NCBI GenBank assembly: GCA_017464815.1
Contig: JAFTYI010000004.1
Span: 1 to 64,000, forward strand
Direction of reading: 5' to 3'
Source of the DNA: Bacteroidaceae bacterium
GTDB taxonomy: Bacteria > Bacteroidota > Bacteroidia > Bacteroidales > Bacteroidaceae
Length of the DNA: 64,000 bases
In this document: piece after piece, positions 55,032 through 63,727 of the stretch
Layout: the number at the start of each line of letters is the position of its first letter
How positions within the stretch are numbered: position 1 is the first letter of the stretch
The notes under the pieces: generated by a model
The model's input: only the letters and a program-made list of their open reading frames with translations
The model's database searches: none
What the model was told of the DNA's origin: nothing
Program-made: the position numbers and the translations under genes

Positions 55032-55161
55032 CGCTTAAGAGTTGTCGGACGATGCTTAAGCGTGGCTGGATATCTCTTAAGAGTTAGTTTGCTAACGCTT
55101 AAGAGTTACGAACTTATCTCTTAAGAGATTTTTCACTAACGCTTAAGAGATTTTTCGGGAG
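55032..55161. repeat. 22-bp-period array F (6 units, CTTAAG core)
   Basis: Every unit contains the palindrome CTTAAG as CGCTTAAG or CTCTTAAGAG, at 55032, 55053, 55074, 55096, 55118 and 55140, giving spacings of 21, 21, 22, 22 and 22. It lies between the ccsBA start and the Rid-like gene stop. Confidence 0.85.
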
Positions 55162-55188
55162 GGATTTCAGCTTTATTTTTTCTATCTC

Positions 55189-56322
55189 TTACAATGCAGG
55201 AATCCCCTTGTTATCCATCCGCTTCACCGCCATACATTCCATTTCGATAAGCCATCCGGGACGACAGACGGGCGCGAGGAGGAATACAGCGGGCAACTGG
55301 GGAAAGCGCTCTTCAAACATGCGGCGCACCACGGCATAGTCGGCCGTGTCGCGCAGATAGACGATGAGATGAGCCACATCGTCGAACGTGCAATCGGCCT
55401 CAGCCAACAGGGTTTCCACGTTCTCCCACATGCGCAGTGTCTGCTTTCTGATGTCGCCCGGGTGAACCACCTCGCCACGGTTGTTGATGCTGGCCGTGCC
55501 CGAGATGAGTACATGCCGCCGGTCGCCGTAGTCGATGTAAGTGCCGCGCTCGAAGCTCACGCCGTACTCCGACGTGCGGTTCAGGTGGGTAGGTGCATAA
55601 AGATAGTGAATCTGCTCGGGTTTGACGCCGTCCACGGCGTAGGAGTCCATCGTCACCATCACCTTCGAGTCGGCGTGTCGTCCGGCAATGCCCGTGCTGG
55701 CAATGAAGTGTGTCTTGTCCGTCAACTCTTGAGTGGCAAAGACGTCGTTTCTGCCCTTCACCACACCTGCGTAGTTCACATCCACATTCTGGACAAAGAA
55801 CCACGTGCGCAGGCAATTGTCCGCCAAGCGGCAACCTTGCTCGGCCAGTTGCATCGTGTAGTCGTTGAGCAACAGGCGTGTCTGATATTCCGATGTGGCA
55901 GCGCGGTTCAGCGCCGTGGCTCCCCACAGGTGACGGTAAGCTCCGTGTTTCACCTCGTAGAGGCCACCTGGCAAGACGCGCGTCTCCACCTCCGTCATCA
56001 GGTAGACCCACAGGGCCACTTTCGTGCCGTCCAACGGCGGTTGCTCCACGATTGAAAGGGCACATCCGCACGCCTCCATCTCCTGCGCCATCAGGTAGTC
56101 CGCCTGATTGGCCGCATCGCTCAGGAAATAGCGCTTCAATACCGCCACGGCTCCCCTCGCCTCGCCATGCATCAGGCGGGCGTAGGCTTCGTGCAGTGCC
56201 CCCACCTGCTCGGTGTAGGTCAGCGTCGGGTCGGTCACGTGAATCATGGCGTGCATCTCCACCACTCCACCGGCAGCATCAAATTTGAAGAGTTCTATCT
56301 TAGTTTTTTCTTGCATAATCAT
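55189..56322 (-). CDS. Rid/YjgF-like two-domain protein (chorismatase-like fold)
   Basis: A 377-residue soluble protein. The C-terminal half is YjgF/Rid-like: HVLISGTASINNRGEVVHPGDIRKQTLRMWENVETLLAEADCTFDDVAHLIVYLRDTADYAVVRRMFEERFPQLPAVFLLAPVCRPGWLIEMECMA. The N-terminal half looks like a diverged second Rid-type domain, the arrangement seen in chorismatases, but function in Bacteroidetes is unknown. The start ATGATTATG overlaps the upstream stop (ATGA), coupling it to the haem-binding lipoprotein gene. The open frame continues upstream to 56403, but that part overlaps the other gene. Its role in the redox cluster is unclear. Confidence 0.65.
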   Translation of the reverse strand: MIMQEKTKIELFKFDAAGGVVEMHAMIHVTDPTLTYTEQVGALHEAYARLMHGEARGAVAVLKRYFLSDAANQADYLMAQEMEACGCALSIVEQPPLDGTKVALWVYLMTEVETRVLPGGLYEVKHGAYRHLWGATALNRAATSEYQTRLLLNDYTMQLAEQGCRLADNCLRTWFFVQNVDVNYAGVVKGRNDVFATQELTDKTHFIASTGIAGRHADSKVMVTMDSYAVDGVKPEQIHYLYAPTHLNRTSEYGVSFERGTYIDYGDRRHVLISGTASINNRGEVVHPGDIRKQTLRMWENVETLLAEADCTFDDVAHLIVYLRDTADYAVVRRMFEERFPQLPAVFLLAPVCRPGWLIEMECMAVKRMDNKGIPAL

Positions 56323-57023
56323 TCCTTTATTCCATTTATCCAATCTTTCACCACGTCGCGCATGGCGGTGTTCATCACCATGTTCGAGTGGTCTTGTCTC
56401 CACGTGGCGCTCACGCGGGTGGCGATTGCCTGGTAAAGCACACTGGCATCAGCGTTTCCCGGCTCCACCAGCAGTTTGTCGTCCGCCAGTTGGGAGGGTG
56501 CACCCACCAGTGCGTCGTAGCTTTTCCCTTCGGTCAGGTAAAGGCCACCTCCGGCAAAGGTGCTGGCTCCGTGGCAACTCGTGCAAGTGGTGTTGAAGAG
56601 TTGCTCCTGAATGGCGGCGTACATACCCACGTTCATGCTTCCCACTTCCAAGCGGATGGTGTCGGCTACACTGAGGTCGGCCGAGCGAAGGGTGAGGATG
56701 CGCTTGCGCAAGCGGTTGATGACACAAAGCTCCACGCGCTGCACATCGTCCTTGATACCCGAGAGTACCACTTCCGCCCGTCCGTCGGCACCAGTTGACA
56801 CCGATTTGCTGATGACGGCATACTCGCTGTCGTCCGCAAAACCGGCTACCACTATGCTATAACCGCCCGCCCATTCGCCAACGCCCGAGAGGTTGCCCGT
56901 CAGCTTCACCACACGCCCCTCTTCGGGAAGAATCACCGGCTTTTCGTAGAGCCGGCCATCGTCGCACGAGGTGATTGCCACCGTCAGGCAGGCGGCCATC
57001 ATCATTCCCTTTTTCTTTATCAT
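56319..57023 (-). CDS. Cytochrome c-like lipoprotein with one CxxCH
   Basis: A 234-residue lipoprotein (MIKKKGMMMAACLTVAITSC). The N-terminal part has an Ig-like strand pattern (GRVVKLTGNLSGVGEWAGGYSIVVAGF, RAEVVLSGIKDDVQRVELCVINRLRKRIL). The C-terminal third is cytochrome c-like: haem-binding CTSCHGASTFAGGGLYL near residue 145, and a distal Met candidate in NMVMNTAM near 218. It follows the second porin by 63 bp and overlaps the Rid-like gene. It probably transfers electrons at the periplasmic face of the outer membrane. CcsBA downstream would attach its haem. Confidence 0.75.
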   Translation of the reverse strand: MIKKKGMMMAACLTVAITSCDDGRLYEKPVILPEEGRVVKLTGNLSGVGEWAGGYSIVVAGFADDSEYAVISKSVSTGADGRAEVVLSGIKDDVQRVELCVINRLRKRILTLRSADLSVADTIRLEVGSMNVGMYAAIQEQLFNTTCTSCHGASTFAGGGLYLTEGKSYDALVGAPSQLADDKLLVEPGNADASVLYQAIATRVSATWRQDHSNMVMNTAMRDVVKDWINGIKE

Positions 57024-57052
57024 TGCTAATGAGGTCACAAAAATACGCAATA

Positions 57053-57082
57053 ATTATGAATTATGAATTATGAATTATGAAT
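57053..57082. repeat. AATTATG tandem repeat
   Basis: Four copies of the 8-bp word AATTATGA between the porin and lipoprotein genes; the same word occurs near 11690. Confidence 0.75.
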
Positions 57083-57086
57083 TTTC

Positions 57087-58298
57087 TCAGAAAGAGTATT
57101 GCAATTGCACGATACCCGTGTGTGTGGCCAAGCCCAAATTGTCGTTGTCACGGTCGAGCTGGTCCTCGTGTCCCGTGCGGCCGATGTACTGGTACATGGC
57201 TTGCAATTTCAGGTTACAATCCTTGAAGAAGTAGTTCACTCCCACGGCGGGCATGTTGAGGAAGCCGTCGGTGTCAATGCCATTGCGGTTTATGAAATCA
57301 TAGCGGAGCGCTGCCTGTAGGCGTGGAGCCACAAAGTAGCCTCCCTGCACGTATCCGCCAAGGAAGTCATACGTTTCGTCGATCTTCTGACGGTCGGTGA
57401 AGCCCACATTCATGTAATAGACCTCGGCTGCCAAATAGAGGCGGTTCTTCAACATGGCAAACTCGAGACCTGCGCGGTAGTCGTTTGTGCTTTCGCTTTC
57501 GCTCTCCACGTTCATCGAGGTAGAGATGCCCAGCATCCACTTGTCTTCGTTGAGGCGGTTGGGGTTACCCTGTGTGGCGGGCATCACCCCCTTGGGCATG
57601 AAGGTGAGGCGTCCGGCATAGAGGAGCGAGGGGATGTGCCAATCGTCGCTCAGTGTCTTGGTGGCCGAGTTCACCGATGCGCCCGTACCATTCCAAATGC
57701 CCACCTGATAGCCGAACTTGTCCGACATCATGCCGTGGAGTTCAACACCCAGGTCGAAGCCCATGCCCATCGTGGGAGTGACGGCATTGAGCGAATGGGG
57801 AAGAATCACCGACGAGGTGAGCGAAGTGGGCAGAGCCGGCATCAGCGTCTCGCCCAGTGTGGTGAGGTAAGCGTGGCTGAAGGGAGTCTTGAACTTACCC
57901 GCACGGATGGCCATGCGCTTGCTCAGCTGCACGTCGAACCACGCCTGTTGCAGGATGCCTCCACCCGAAGCGGCGGCATTGATGCAGAGGTTGAAGGTCA
58001 CTCGCCCGAAGGCTTTACCCGTGAAGCCAAGCACGGCATAGGGGATAGAGAAGCCCGAGTTGGCCACATTGTCCTGATTATAGGCTTTGTCCAGTCCTTC
58101 GTCATCGTACCAACGGAAGTTGGCCGCTGTCTGCACCAGCAGGTAGGGTTTGAACACAAAGTCACCTTTCTTTGTCTCGATGGCGAATCCTTCACGTCCG
58201 GCCAGCGACACCACGCCATTCTCCGTGTCGGCCTCGTATTGTGCCATGGCTCCCGTAGCGAGGGAAGCGAACATAGCGGAAAGCAGTATTTTCTTCAT
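57087..58298 (-). CDS. Phosphate-selective porin O/P-like outer-membrane protein
   Basis: A 403-residue beta-barrel with signal peptide MKKILLSAMFASLATGAMA. Alternating strand segments such as GDFVFKPYLLVQTAANFRWYDD, KRMAIRAGKFKTPFSHAYLTTLGETLMPALPTSLTSS and NDYRAGLEFAMLKNRLYLAAEVYYMNVGF fit the OprP/OprO-like porin family, and the protein ends in an aromatic residue (QLQYSF). It lies in a cluster with imelysin and a di-heme protein, so it may pass an iron or copper complex rather than phosphate. An AGGAGTTAA hairpin separates it from the di-heme gene. Confidence 0.8.
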   Translation of the reverse strand: MKKILLSAMFASLATGAMAQYEADTENGVVSLAGREGFAIETKKGDFVFKPYLLVQTAANFRWYDDEGLDKAYNQDNVANSGFSIPYAVLGFTGKAFGRVTFNLCINAAASGGGILQQAWFDVQLSKRMAIRAGKFKTPFSHAYLTTLGETLMPALPTSLTSSVILPHSLNAVTPTMGMGFDLGVELHGMMSDKFGYQVGIWNGTGASVNSATKTLSDDWHIPSLLYAGRLTFMPKGVMPATQGNPNRLNEDKWMLGISTSMNVESESESTNDYRAGLEFAMLKNRLYLAAEVYYMNVGFTDRQKIDETYDFLGGYVQGGYFVAPRLQAALRYDFINRNGIDTDGFLNMPAVGVNYFFKDCNLKLQAMYQYIGRTGHEDQLDRDNDNLGLATHTGIVQLQYSF

Positions 58299-58307
58299 AT
58301 ATATATT

Positions 58308-58380
58308 TTTTTAGGAGTTAGAGGAGTGAAGCGAATGATAACTCCTTTTATCTCCCTTTAACTCCTTATATCTCCTTTTA
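58308..58380. repeat. AGGAGTTAA-family repeat between the di-heme and porin genes
   Basis: TTAGGAGTTAGAGGAGTGAA words pair with ATAACTCCTTTTATCTCC words around a short centre, forming a gene-less copy of the family. Confidence 0.75.
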
Positions 58381-58382
58381 AT

Positions 58383-59804
58383 TTACAATGATTCCAAAAA
58401 CTTTATCAACGCATCGCGGTCCTCCTTCGGCATTTGCTTGAAGAGGTTCTTCGAAGCCTCTCCCTCGCCGCCGTGCCACATGATGGCTTCGAGCAGATTG
58501 CGGGCACGTCCGTCGTGCAGGAAGTAGGTGTGTCCGTTCACCTTCTCCTGCAGACCGATGCCCCACAGGGGAGTGGTGCGCCACTCGTTTCCACGGGCAA
58601 GGCCGCTCACGTAGTTGTCGTTGAGGCCCACGCCCATGATTTCCGACCCCATGTCGTGAAGCAGGAAGTCGCTGTAGGGGTGGATGGTCTGACTGCCCAA
58701 CCACGGGAGTCCCGTGCCGTTCAGCAGGTTGGTGCCGCGCGGCTTGGTGTGCAGCGTGCTGACGTGGCACAGGTGGCACTTGGCTTGGTAGAACATCTCT
58801 TCGCCGCGCTTCACCGTGGGGTTGTTCACATTTCGTCGGGCAGGCACTCCCAAGGCTTGCATGTAGAGGTCAACATCCTCCATGTCCTCGGTGTTGATGT
58901 CCAGCTGGTCATACGAGAGTCCCATCATGCTTCCGCCCTGCATCTGGCTCTGCCCTTCACAGATTTCTTCCGGATAGCGGCTGTTGGTCACACCCATGTC
59001 GCTGCTGAATCCCAGCTCCACGGTGAGGTCGGCATGTTGCGCCTTGTTGCCCGAAAGGCCGAGGCTCAACACGCCACGCTCCATGATGTAGTTGGCCCGT
59101 CCGCTGATGCCGTATTCAGGATAGTTGCTCCGTGCGGCCAGTGTCTCAATCTCGTGCGGGTCGATGGCCATCATCTGCCCCATTCCCACGTGACGCAGGG
59201 GGATGCGCACTGTGCAGAAGAGGTCTTCGGGAGCCACCGAGTCGGCGTACCATTCGGTGATTTCATACTCCGGGTAACACAGTTCGTACTCCTCGCCATC
59301 GGGGAAAGAGAAGGTTTCGTACTTGAGCGAAGTTTTCAGCTTGCCCTCGGCCTCCACGCCGTAGATGGCCTGGTCGTGAATCACCCGCCCGTAGTCCTGG
59401 AAGAAGGCACCGTTCTTGCGCGTCACATAAATGAGCATGGCCGAGAAGCCATAACTTCCCGACCCTCCCTCGCTCCACAGAGCGGGACGCGTGCGTCCGG
59501 CATTGCGGTGGCAGCTTCCGCACGAATAGCCCGCATAGACGGGCCCAAGTCCTCCACCGTCGCCGTTGGAGGTGGTGCGTATGTCGTCATAGAGTCCGTC
59601 GCCCGAGTAGAAGCGGCTCAGGTATTTCCCCGACAGCCAACCGGCGGGCGAGTCGTAAGCCTTCGACGAACTGACGAAAATGGTGGCCGTACCGGCAGAA
59701 AGCGCATAACCACGAGGGACCTCGATGTCGCGCACATCGAGTCCCTCGTCGTCACATGCTGCCCACGCGAGGCAGGCACTAAGTAGGAATGTCAGTTTTT
59801 TCAT
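58383..59804 (-). CDS. Di-heme oxidoreductase-like protein
   Basis: A 473-residue exported protein (MKKLTFLLSACLAWAAC, probably a lipoprotein). It has two c-type haem sites: YSCGSCHRNAGRTRPAL near residue 93-100 and AKCHLCHVSTLHTKP near 340. The PF06537-like 'di-heme oxidoreductase' pattern includes LPWLGSQTIHPYSDFLLHDMG and EWRTTPLWGIGLQEKVNGHTYFLHDGRARNLLEAIMWHGGEGEASKN. It may change the redox state of a metal in the periplasm. Its start lies 12 bp downstream of the imelysin stop, so they form one operon, an association widespread in bacteria. Confidence 0.88.
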   Translation of the reverse strand: MKKLTFLLSACLAWAACDDEGLDVRDIEVPRGYALSAGTATIFVSSSKAYDSPAGWLSGKYLSRFYSGDGLYDDIRTTSNGDGGGLGPVYAGYSCGSCHRNAGRTRPALWSEGGSGSYGFSAMLIYVTRKNGAFFQDYGRVIHDQAIYGVEAEGKLKTSLKYETFSFPDGEEYELCYPEYEITEWYADSVAPEDLFCTVRIPLRHVGMGQMMAIDPHEIETLAARSNYPEYGISGRANYIMERGVLSLGLSGNKAQHADLTVELGFSSDMGVTNSRYPEEICEGQSQMQGGSMMGLSYDQLDINTEDMEDVDLYMQALGVPARRNVNNPTVKRGEEMFYQAKCHLCHVSTLHTKPRGTNLLNGTGLPWLGSQTIHPYSDFLLHDMGSEIMGVGLNDNYVSGLARGNEWRTTPLWGIGLQEKVNGHTYFLHDGRARNLLEAIMWHGGEGEASKNLFKQMPKEDRDALIKFLESL

Positions 59805-59815
59805 TCTTTATCATT

Positions 59816-60949
59816 TCATTCAAAATACCCTCTCACCTCGGCCTTCAAAGCCTCCAGTGTGGCGGCCAATTGGGCGCACACGTCCATTGCCTCCACCACT
59901 TCAGTGGCGTTGATGTGGTTGCGGAAGGGCTGGGGAATGGCTTGGATTGCCTCCTCGGCCTCCTTGATGGCGGCTTTCACCTCTTCGTCGAGGGCGGCAT
60001 TGTTCTCAGCCACCAAGGCGGCCAATGACTGGTTGCTCACCGTGCCGTCCAGCGAGCCGTAGTAGGCGTTGCGGATAGAGTAGATGTTGTTCGTGTAATC
60101 GTCGCGTGAATGCCAGCTGTACCACGACTCAACGGCGTAGAGGGCAGCATCCGTGTCGCCGCTCATATAGAGGTTGTAGGGGTCGCCAATCTTGGCATTG
60201 CCCACCTCCTCGGCGATGGTGATGCATCCGTCGATGATTTCCTCGGCACAGGCAAGCGCCGTCTGATAGGTGCTGTTGCCGTGGTTCTTGAAGAGGTTCA
60301 CGTATGCCTCGCCCCCTTCGTAGCTCTCCTTCCAAGCGGCATACAGCTCTTCAGCGTCGCGCTTCAGCAGGTTGGCCACGGCCTTCATGTAGTTGCACCA
60401 CGAGGCGGCATCCTTGGCATAGTCAGCATCGGCCACCGTGCGGGGGAGTCCGTCTTTCCACAGAAGATACTCCAACGTGTGGAATCCACGCACGCCTTGG
60501 GCTGCTTCAGCCTCAGAATCGTCGTCCCACTCAAGGGCGCTCCAGTTGCCACTTGTCAGGATGTTTTCAATGCCTGCCTGGTCGAGCGGCCAGCTGTCCA
60601 TGTTAGGGTCGAGGCCGAGTGCATCCACGGGGCCAAAGAGGAAAGCCTCGCTCGTTTCCCACGGCCCACGGGCATCCAGCCAAGCCTCGGCAGCTGCCTC
60701 GAAATGAGCGTCAGAAGGCTCGTTGCACAAGGTCACCACAGCGTTGTAGAGTGCTGTATTCTTCTCCACCAAAGCCTTATAGGTGGGCATCACCACGGCA
60801 TCGGCATAGTTCTCCACAATGGGGTCGAGCACGGCCATATCCATCTGCTCAACCACTACTTTGTCATCATCGTCGTCATCGCTACAAGCCACAAAGCCGA
60901 GCGAAAGGCTTACCGCCAATGAGGCGGCATAAAACAGATTCTTTTTCAT
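59816..60949 (-). CDS. Imelysin-family (M75-like) iron-uptake lipoprotein
   Basis: A 377-residue lipoprotein: MKKNLFYAASLAVSLSLGFVAC followed by an acidic DDDDDD spacer. The imelysin fold is marked by the WxxxR-like region and the HxxE motif in VRGFHTLEYLLW (near residue 157), with GPVDALGLDPNMDSWPLD before it. The family includes iron-regulated IrpA/ICMP and EfeO-like proteins; peptidase activity is doubtful and metal binding is more likely. The start at 60949 is favoured over an upstream one that overlaps the promoter. It heads the operon imelysin, di-heme protein, porin, haem lipoprotein, Rid-like protein. Confidence 0.88.
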   Translation of the reverse strand: MKKNLFYAASLAVSLSLGFVACSDDDDDDKVVVEQMDMAVLDPIVENYADAVVMPTYKALVEKNTALYNAVVTLCNEPSDAHFEAAAEAWLDARGPWETSEAFLFGPVDALGLDPNMDSWPLDQAGIENILTSGNWSALEWDDDSEAEAAQGVRGFHTLEYLLWKDGLPRTVADADYAKDAASWCNYMKAVANLLKRDAEELYAAWKESYEGGEAYVNLFKNHGNSTYQTALACAEEIIDGCITIAEEVGNAKIGDPYNLYMSGDTDAALYAVESWYSWHSRDDYTNNIYSIRNAYYGSLDGTVSNQSLAALVAENNAALDEEVKAAIKEAEEAIQAIPQPFRNHINATEVVEAMDVCAQLAATLEALKAEVRGYFE

Positions 60950-60985
60950 ACTTTTTCTTATTATTTTTGTTTCATTTTTCGAATG

Positions 60986-61024
60986 CAAAGGTACGGCCAT
61001 TCGCCCGATGCCACAATACTGAAA
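60986..61024 (-). promoter_or_regulatory. Promoter and shared 17-bp site of the imelysin operon
   Basis: On the minus strand TTG (61016-61014), a 20-bp spacer and TACCTTTG (60993-60986). The -33 region lies in TTTCAGTATTGTGGCAT (61024-61008), identical to the site at 62457-62441 with the same placement. Confidence 0.75.
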
Positions 61025-61086
61025 TGTTGGGCTTTTAACACGCCTGAAAAGTGTTCCTTTTCACCTGTTCTCAGTAACGTATTCCG

Positions 61087-62391
61087 TTACTTCTTGAAGA
61101 ACCACCCCACGTAGGCAATGCCGATGGCGAACTCGTTCTCGCTGTTCAACGGACTGGTGCCGAACACTTTGGAGGTGCCTATCTGACGAGTGGTGTAGTC
61201 GGCCTTCACCACCAGGTTGGGCAAAGCAAACCAGTTCAATCCGGCTGTCCACAGGCTCACTTGGCAACGCTTCTCCATCGTCTGACCACTCTCGCCCTTC
61301 TCCTGAGGGTTGTAGTATTCGTAACGGACGAAGGGATAAATCGTGGGCACACGCTTCTCCTTGAAGAAAGCACCGAGGTTCACGCCCACCTCGCCGGCAT
61401 AGCTCACTGCCCGTTGGGCAATGGGGCCCAACTTGCTGTAGGGCGACGCATTCGGCAAACGGGCATTCACGCGGCTCACGGCGGCCGACTCGCCCAAGTT
61501 GCCCCACACGGCACAGGCGCGTGCGGTCACATATTTATTATGGTATTGTGCATCGGCCGAAAGGATGGTAACGGGAATGCGTCCGACCGACGAGTAGGCC
61601 TGGGGTTTGTCGGCATTCTTTCCTGCATCGGCGCAATAATAGCCCGAAAGGCCCACGCGCAATCCGCTTATGCCTTTATAATCCAGCCGGGCGGCGTAGC
61701 CGGGCGAGGTGAAGTTGTCCTCCTCGAAGAAGCCCTGCTTGCCACCGGCCACCCACTGGTCGCGATTGAAGCCGTTGGCATTGAGGCCGGCCACCACCAT
61801 GGCCTGATAGGAAAACCGCCCGTAGTCCTTCCCGAAGGAGCCGAACAGCTCAAGTCCCGTCTCGTGCCACGTTGAAGGAAGGATGGAGGTCTCTCCCTCG
61901 GGACGCACGGTGCCAAAGAAGTGGATGGGTTCGTGGTGGGCATTGGTGAGCCCCACGGGTACAATAATATGACCCGCGCGCACGTTGATGGCGGGATGAA
62001 TGAGGCGCGTCAGATGGAACTGTTCGATGACCACCTCGCCACCCTTTTCCACCTCGGTCTCGTACTCGCCGTTCTCGGTGGCTTCCAGCTCCACGGCGCT
62101 GCCCGTGCCGCCCGACTCAAACTCAATCTCGGCACCCAATATCCATTTCTCGTTGAACTTGTAGTCCATCGCCAGGATGAAGCGCGGTATGCTGATGGTG
62201 TTACGGTCGGTCTTGGTGTTTCCCTTCGGACTTCCGTTGAAGCGGTTGGTGCCATAGTCCTTGAAAGTGGCCACTGCCTCGCCATAGCCTCCCAGGCGGA
62301 ATTGGCCATACTCCTCGCTCCCGCCCTGCCCCATCGCTTGGGATATGCCGAGCAGACAGACTGTCATAATGATTGATGATAATCTCTTCAT
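61087..62391 (-). CDS. Outer-membrane porin-like beta-barrel protein
   Basis: A 434-residue beta-barrel with signal peptide MKRLSSIIMTVCLLGISQAMG. The mature start (EEYGQFRLGGYGEAVATFKDYGTNRF) and segments IPRFILAMDYKFNEKWILGAEIEFESGG and VVIEQFHLTRLIHPAINVRAGHIIVPVGLTNAHHEP are typical of Bacteroidetes phosphate-porin-like proteins, and it ends in FAIGIAYVGWFFKK. It is upstream of the imelysin gene on the same strand but each has its own promoter with the same 17-bp site. It faces the divergent hemerythrin-LuxR regulator. The solute is unknown; metal complexes are a reasonable guess. Confidence 0.8.
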   Translation of the reverse strand: MKRLSSIIMTVCLLGISQAMGQGGSEEYGQFRLGGYGEAVATFKDYGTNRFNGSPKGNTKTDRNTISIPRFILAMDYKFNEKWILGAEIEFESGGTGSAVELEATENGEYETEVEKGGEVVIEQFHLTRLIHPAINVRAGHIIVPVGLTNAHHEPIHFFGTVRPEGETSILPSTWHETGLELFGSFGKDYGRFSYQAMVVAGLNANGFNRDQWVAGGKQGFFEEDNFTSPGYAARLDYKGISGLRVGLSGYYCADAGKNADKPQAYSSVGRIPVTILSADAQYHNKYVTARACAVWGNLGESAAVSRVNARLPNASPYSKLGPIAQRAVSYAGEVGVNLGAFFKEKRVPTIYPFVRYEYYNPQEKGESGQTMEKRCQVSLWTAGLNWFALPNLVVKADYTTRQIGTSKVFGTSPLNSENEFAIGIAYVGWFFKK

Positions 62392-62418
62392 ACTTGTTTC
62401 ATGCTTTTTTATCGGCTG

Positions 62419-62457
62419 CAAAATTACTGCCGCCCGAGCAATGCCACAATACTGAAA
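62419..62457 (-). promoter_or_regulatory. Promoter and shared 17-bp site of the porin gene
   Basis: On the minus strand TTG (62449-62447), a 20-bp spacer and TAATTTTG (62426-62419), with TTTCAGTATTGTGGCAT at 62457-62441 overlapping the -33 box. Confidence 0.75.
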
Positions 62458-62509
62458 AGTTAGGTATCTGCACGGCCCCACGTTTAGTTAAATTCACAAT
62501 TTTTGGGTA

Positions 62510-62540
62510 TTGCCCACCTTTCTTATTCTGGCTAATTTTG
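62510..62540 (+). promoter_or_regulatory. Promoter of the hemerythrin-LuxR gene
   Basis: TTG (62510-62512), a 20-bp spacer and TAATTTTG (62533-62540). GGGTATTGCCC around the -33 box is a partial palindrome. Start near 62546, leader of about 19 nt, which supports the ATG at 62565. Confidence 0.75.
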
Positions 62541-62564
62541 CAGCGGAAAATTTTAACGATAAAT

Positions 62565-63518
62565 ATGAAACAATTATCAGTGTACCGCGCGTCGGACACC
62601 ATGCGCGAACTGATTCGCGACAACAGCCTGCTGCTGATGGTGATGAGCCGCTTCGGCATCTCCCTCGGCTTTGGCGAGGGAACGGTGAAAGAGGTGTGTG
62701 AAAAGCAGGGCGTACATGCCCCCACATTCCTTGCCGTGGCCAACTTTGTCAGCCAAAAGGAGTACGACGAAAGCGCCTTGGCACTGGCTCCGCTCGTGGA
62801 GTACCTGAAGCAGGCACACACCTACTTCCTCGACTACAACCTGCCCGCCATACGCCGACGCCTCATCGATGCCATCGACTGCTCGGGAGCCGACGACGTG
62901 GCCTTCCTCATCCTGCGCTTCTACGACGAGTACGTCACCGAAGTGCGCCGCCACATGGAGTACGAGGACAGCACCGTCTTTGCCTACGTCGGACGCCTGC
63001 TGCAAGGCCTCCCCGACGAGCGCTACACCATCGGCACCTTTGCCGACAAACACGACCACATCGAGGACAAACTGAAGGAGCTGAAGGACATCATCGTGAG
63101 CTACTACCCCCAGAAAGCCAACGACTTGCTGAACTCCGTCCTCTTCGACATCATCAATTGCGAAGCCGACCTCACCCAACACCGCCGCGTGGAGGACCAA
63201 CTGTTCATCCCCGTCGTGCGCCGCCTTGAAGAGGAGCTGATGACCCGCGGCACCGCCTCGCCCATCCGTCCACAGGAGGACGACGAGGAGAGTGCCCTCC
63301 GCCTGAACGTGCTGAGCGAACGCGAAAAGGAGATTGTCCATTGCGTTGCCATGGGGATGACCAACAAGGAGATTGCCGACGCCCTCTGCCTCAGCATCAA
63401 CACCGTCACCACCCACCGCCGCAACATCACGGGCAAACTGCAAATCCACACCCCCAACGGACTCACCATCTATGCCTTGGTGAACAACCTCGTCACACTC
63501 GACGAAATCAAGATGTAA
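62565..63518 (+). CDS. Hemerythrin-domain LuxR-type transcriptional regulator
   Basis: A 317-residue regulator. Residues about 75-230 form a hemerythrin-like four-helix domain with His/Glu positions in YLKQAHTYFLDYNLP, EVRRHMEYEDSTVF, FADKHDHIEDKL and LTQHRRVEDQLF, able to hold a di-iron centre sensing O2, NO or iron. The N-terminal part (VYRASDTMRELIRDNSLLLMVMSRFGISLGFGEGTV) resembles the ScdA/RIC N-domain. A LuxR helix-turn-helix sits at about 255-312 (LSEREKEIVHCVAMGMTNKEIADALCLSINTVTTHRRNI). It is divergent from the porin/imelysin genes and is the natural candidate to control them. The ATG at 62565 is supported by its promoter. Confidence 0.88.
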   Translation: MKQLSVYRASDTMRELIRDNSLLLMVMSRFGISLGFGEGTVKEVCEKQGVHAPTFLAVANFVSQKEYDESALALAPLVEYLKQAHTYFLDYNLPAIRRRLIDAIDCSGADDVAFLILRFYDEYVTEVRRHMEYEDSTVFAYVGRLLQGLPDERYTIGTFADKHDHIEDKLKELKDIIVSYYPQKANDLLNSVLFDIINCEADLTQHRRVEDQLFIPVVRRLEEELMTRGTASPIRPQEDDEESALRLNVLSEREKEIVHCVAMGMTNKEIADALCLSINTVTTHRRNITGKLQIHTPNGLTIYALVNNLVTLDEIKM

Positions 63519-63727
63519 AGAGGGACAAGCCTTTAGGTGAAGGGGCTGTCAGGCCATCCGCAACTGACACGTTTCTTTACACCATTCAGTAATAATTCAC
63601 GCACCTCTATTTCATCCCTGTTTCCTTGAAAGAAGACGTTGCACAACGGGCGAATTTCCGCATAAATATACAAAAGAACAAAGAGTGGATGGTTTGGAAA
63701 GTCGGGCCCAAACGCCCCTTTCCGCCC

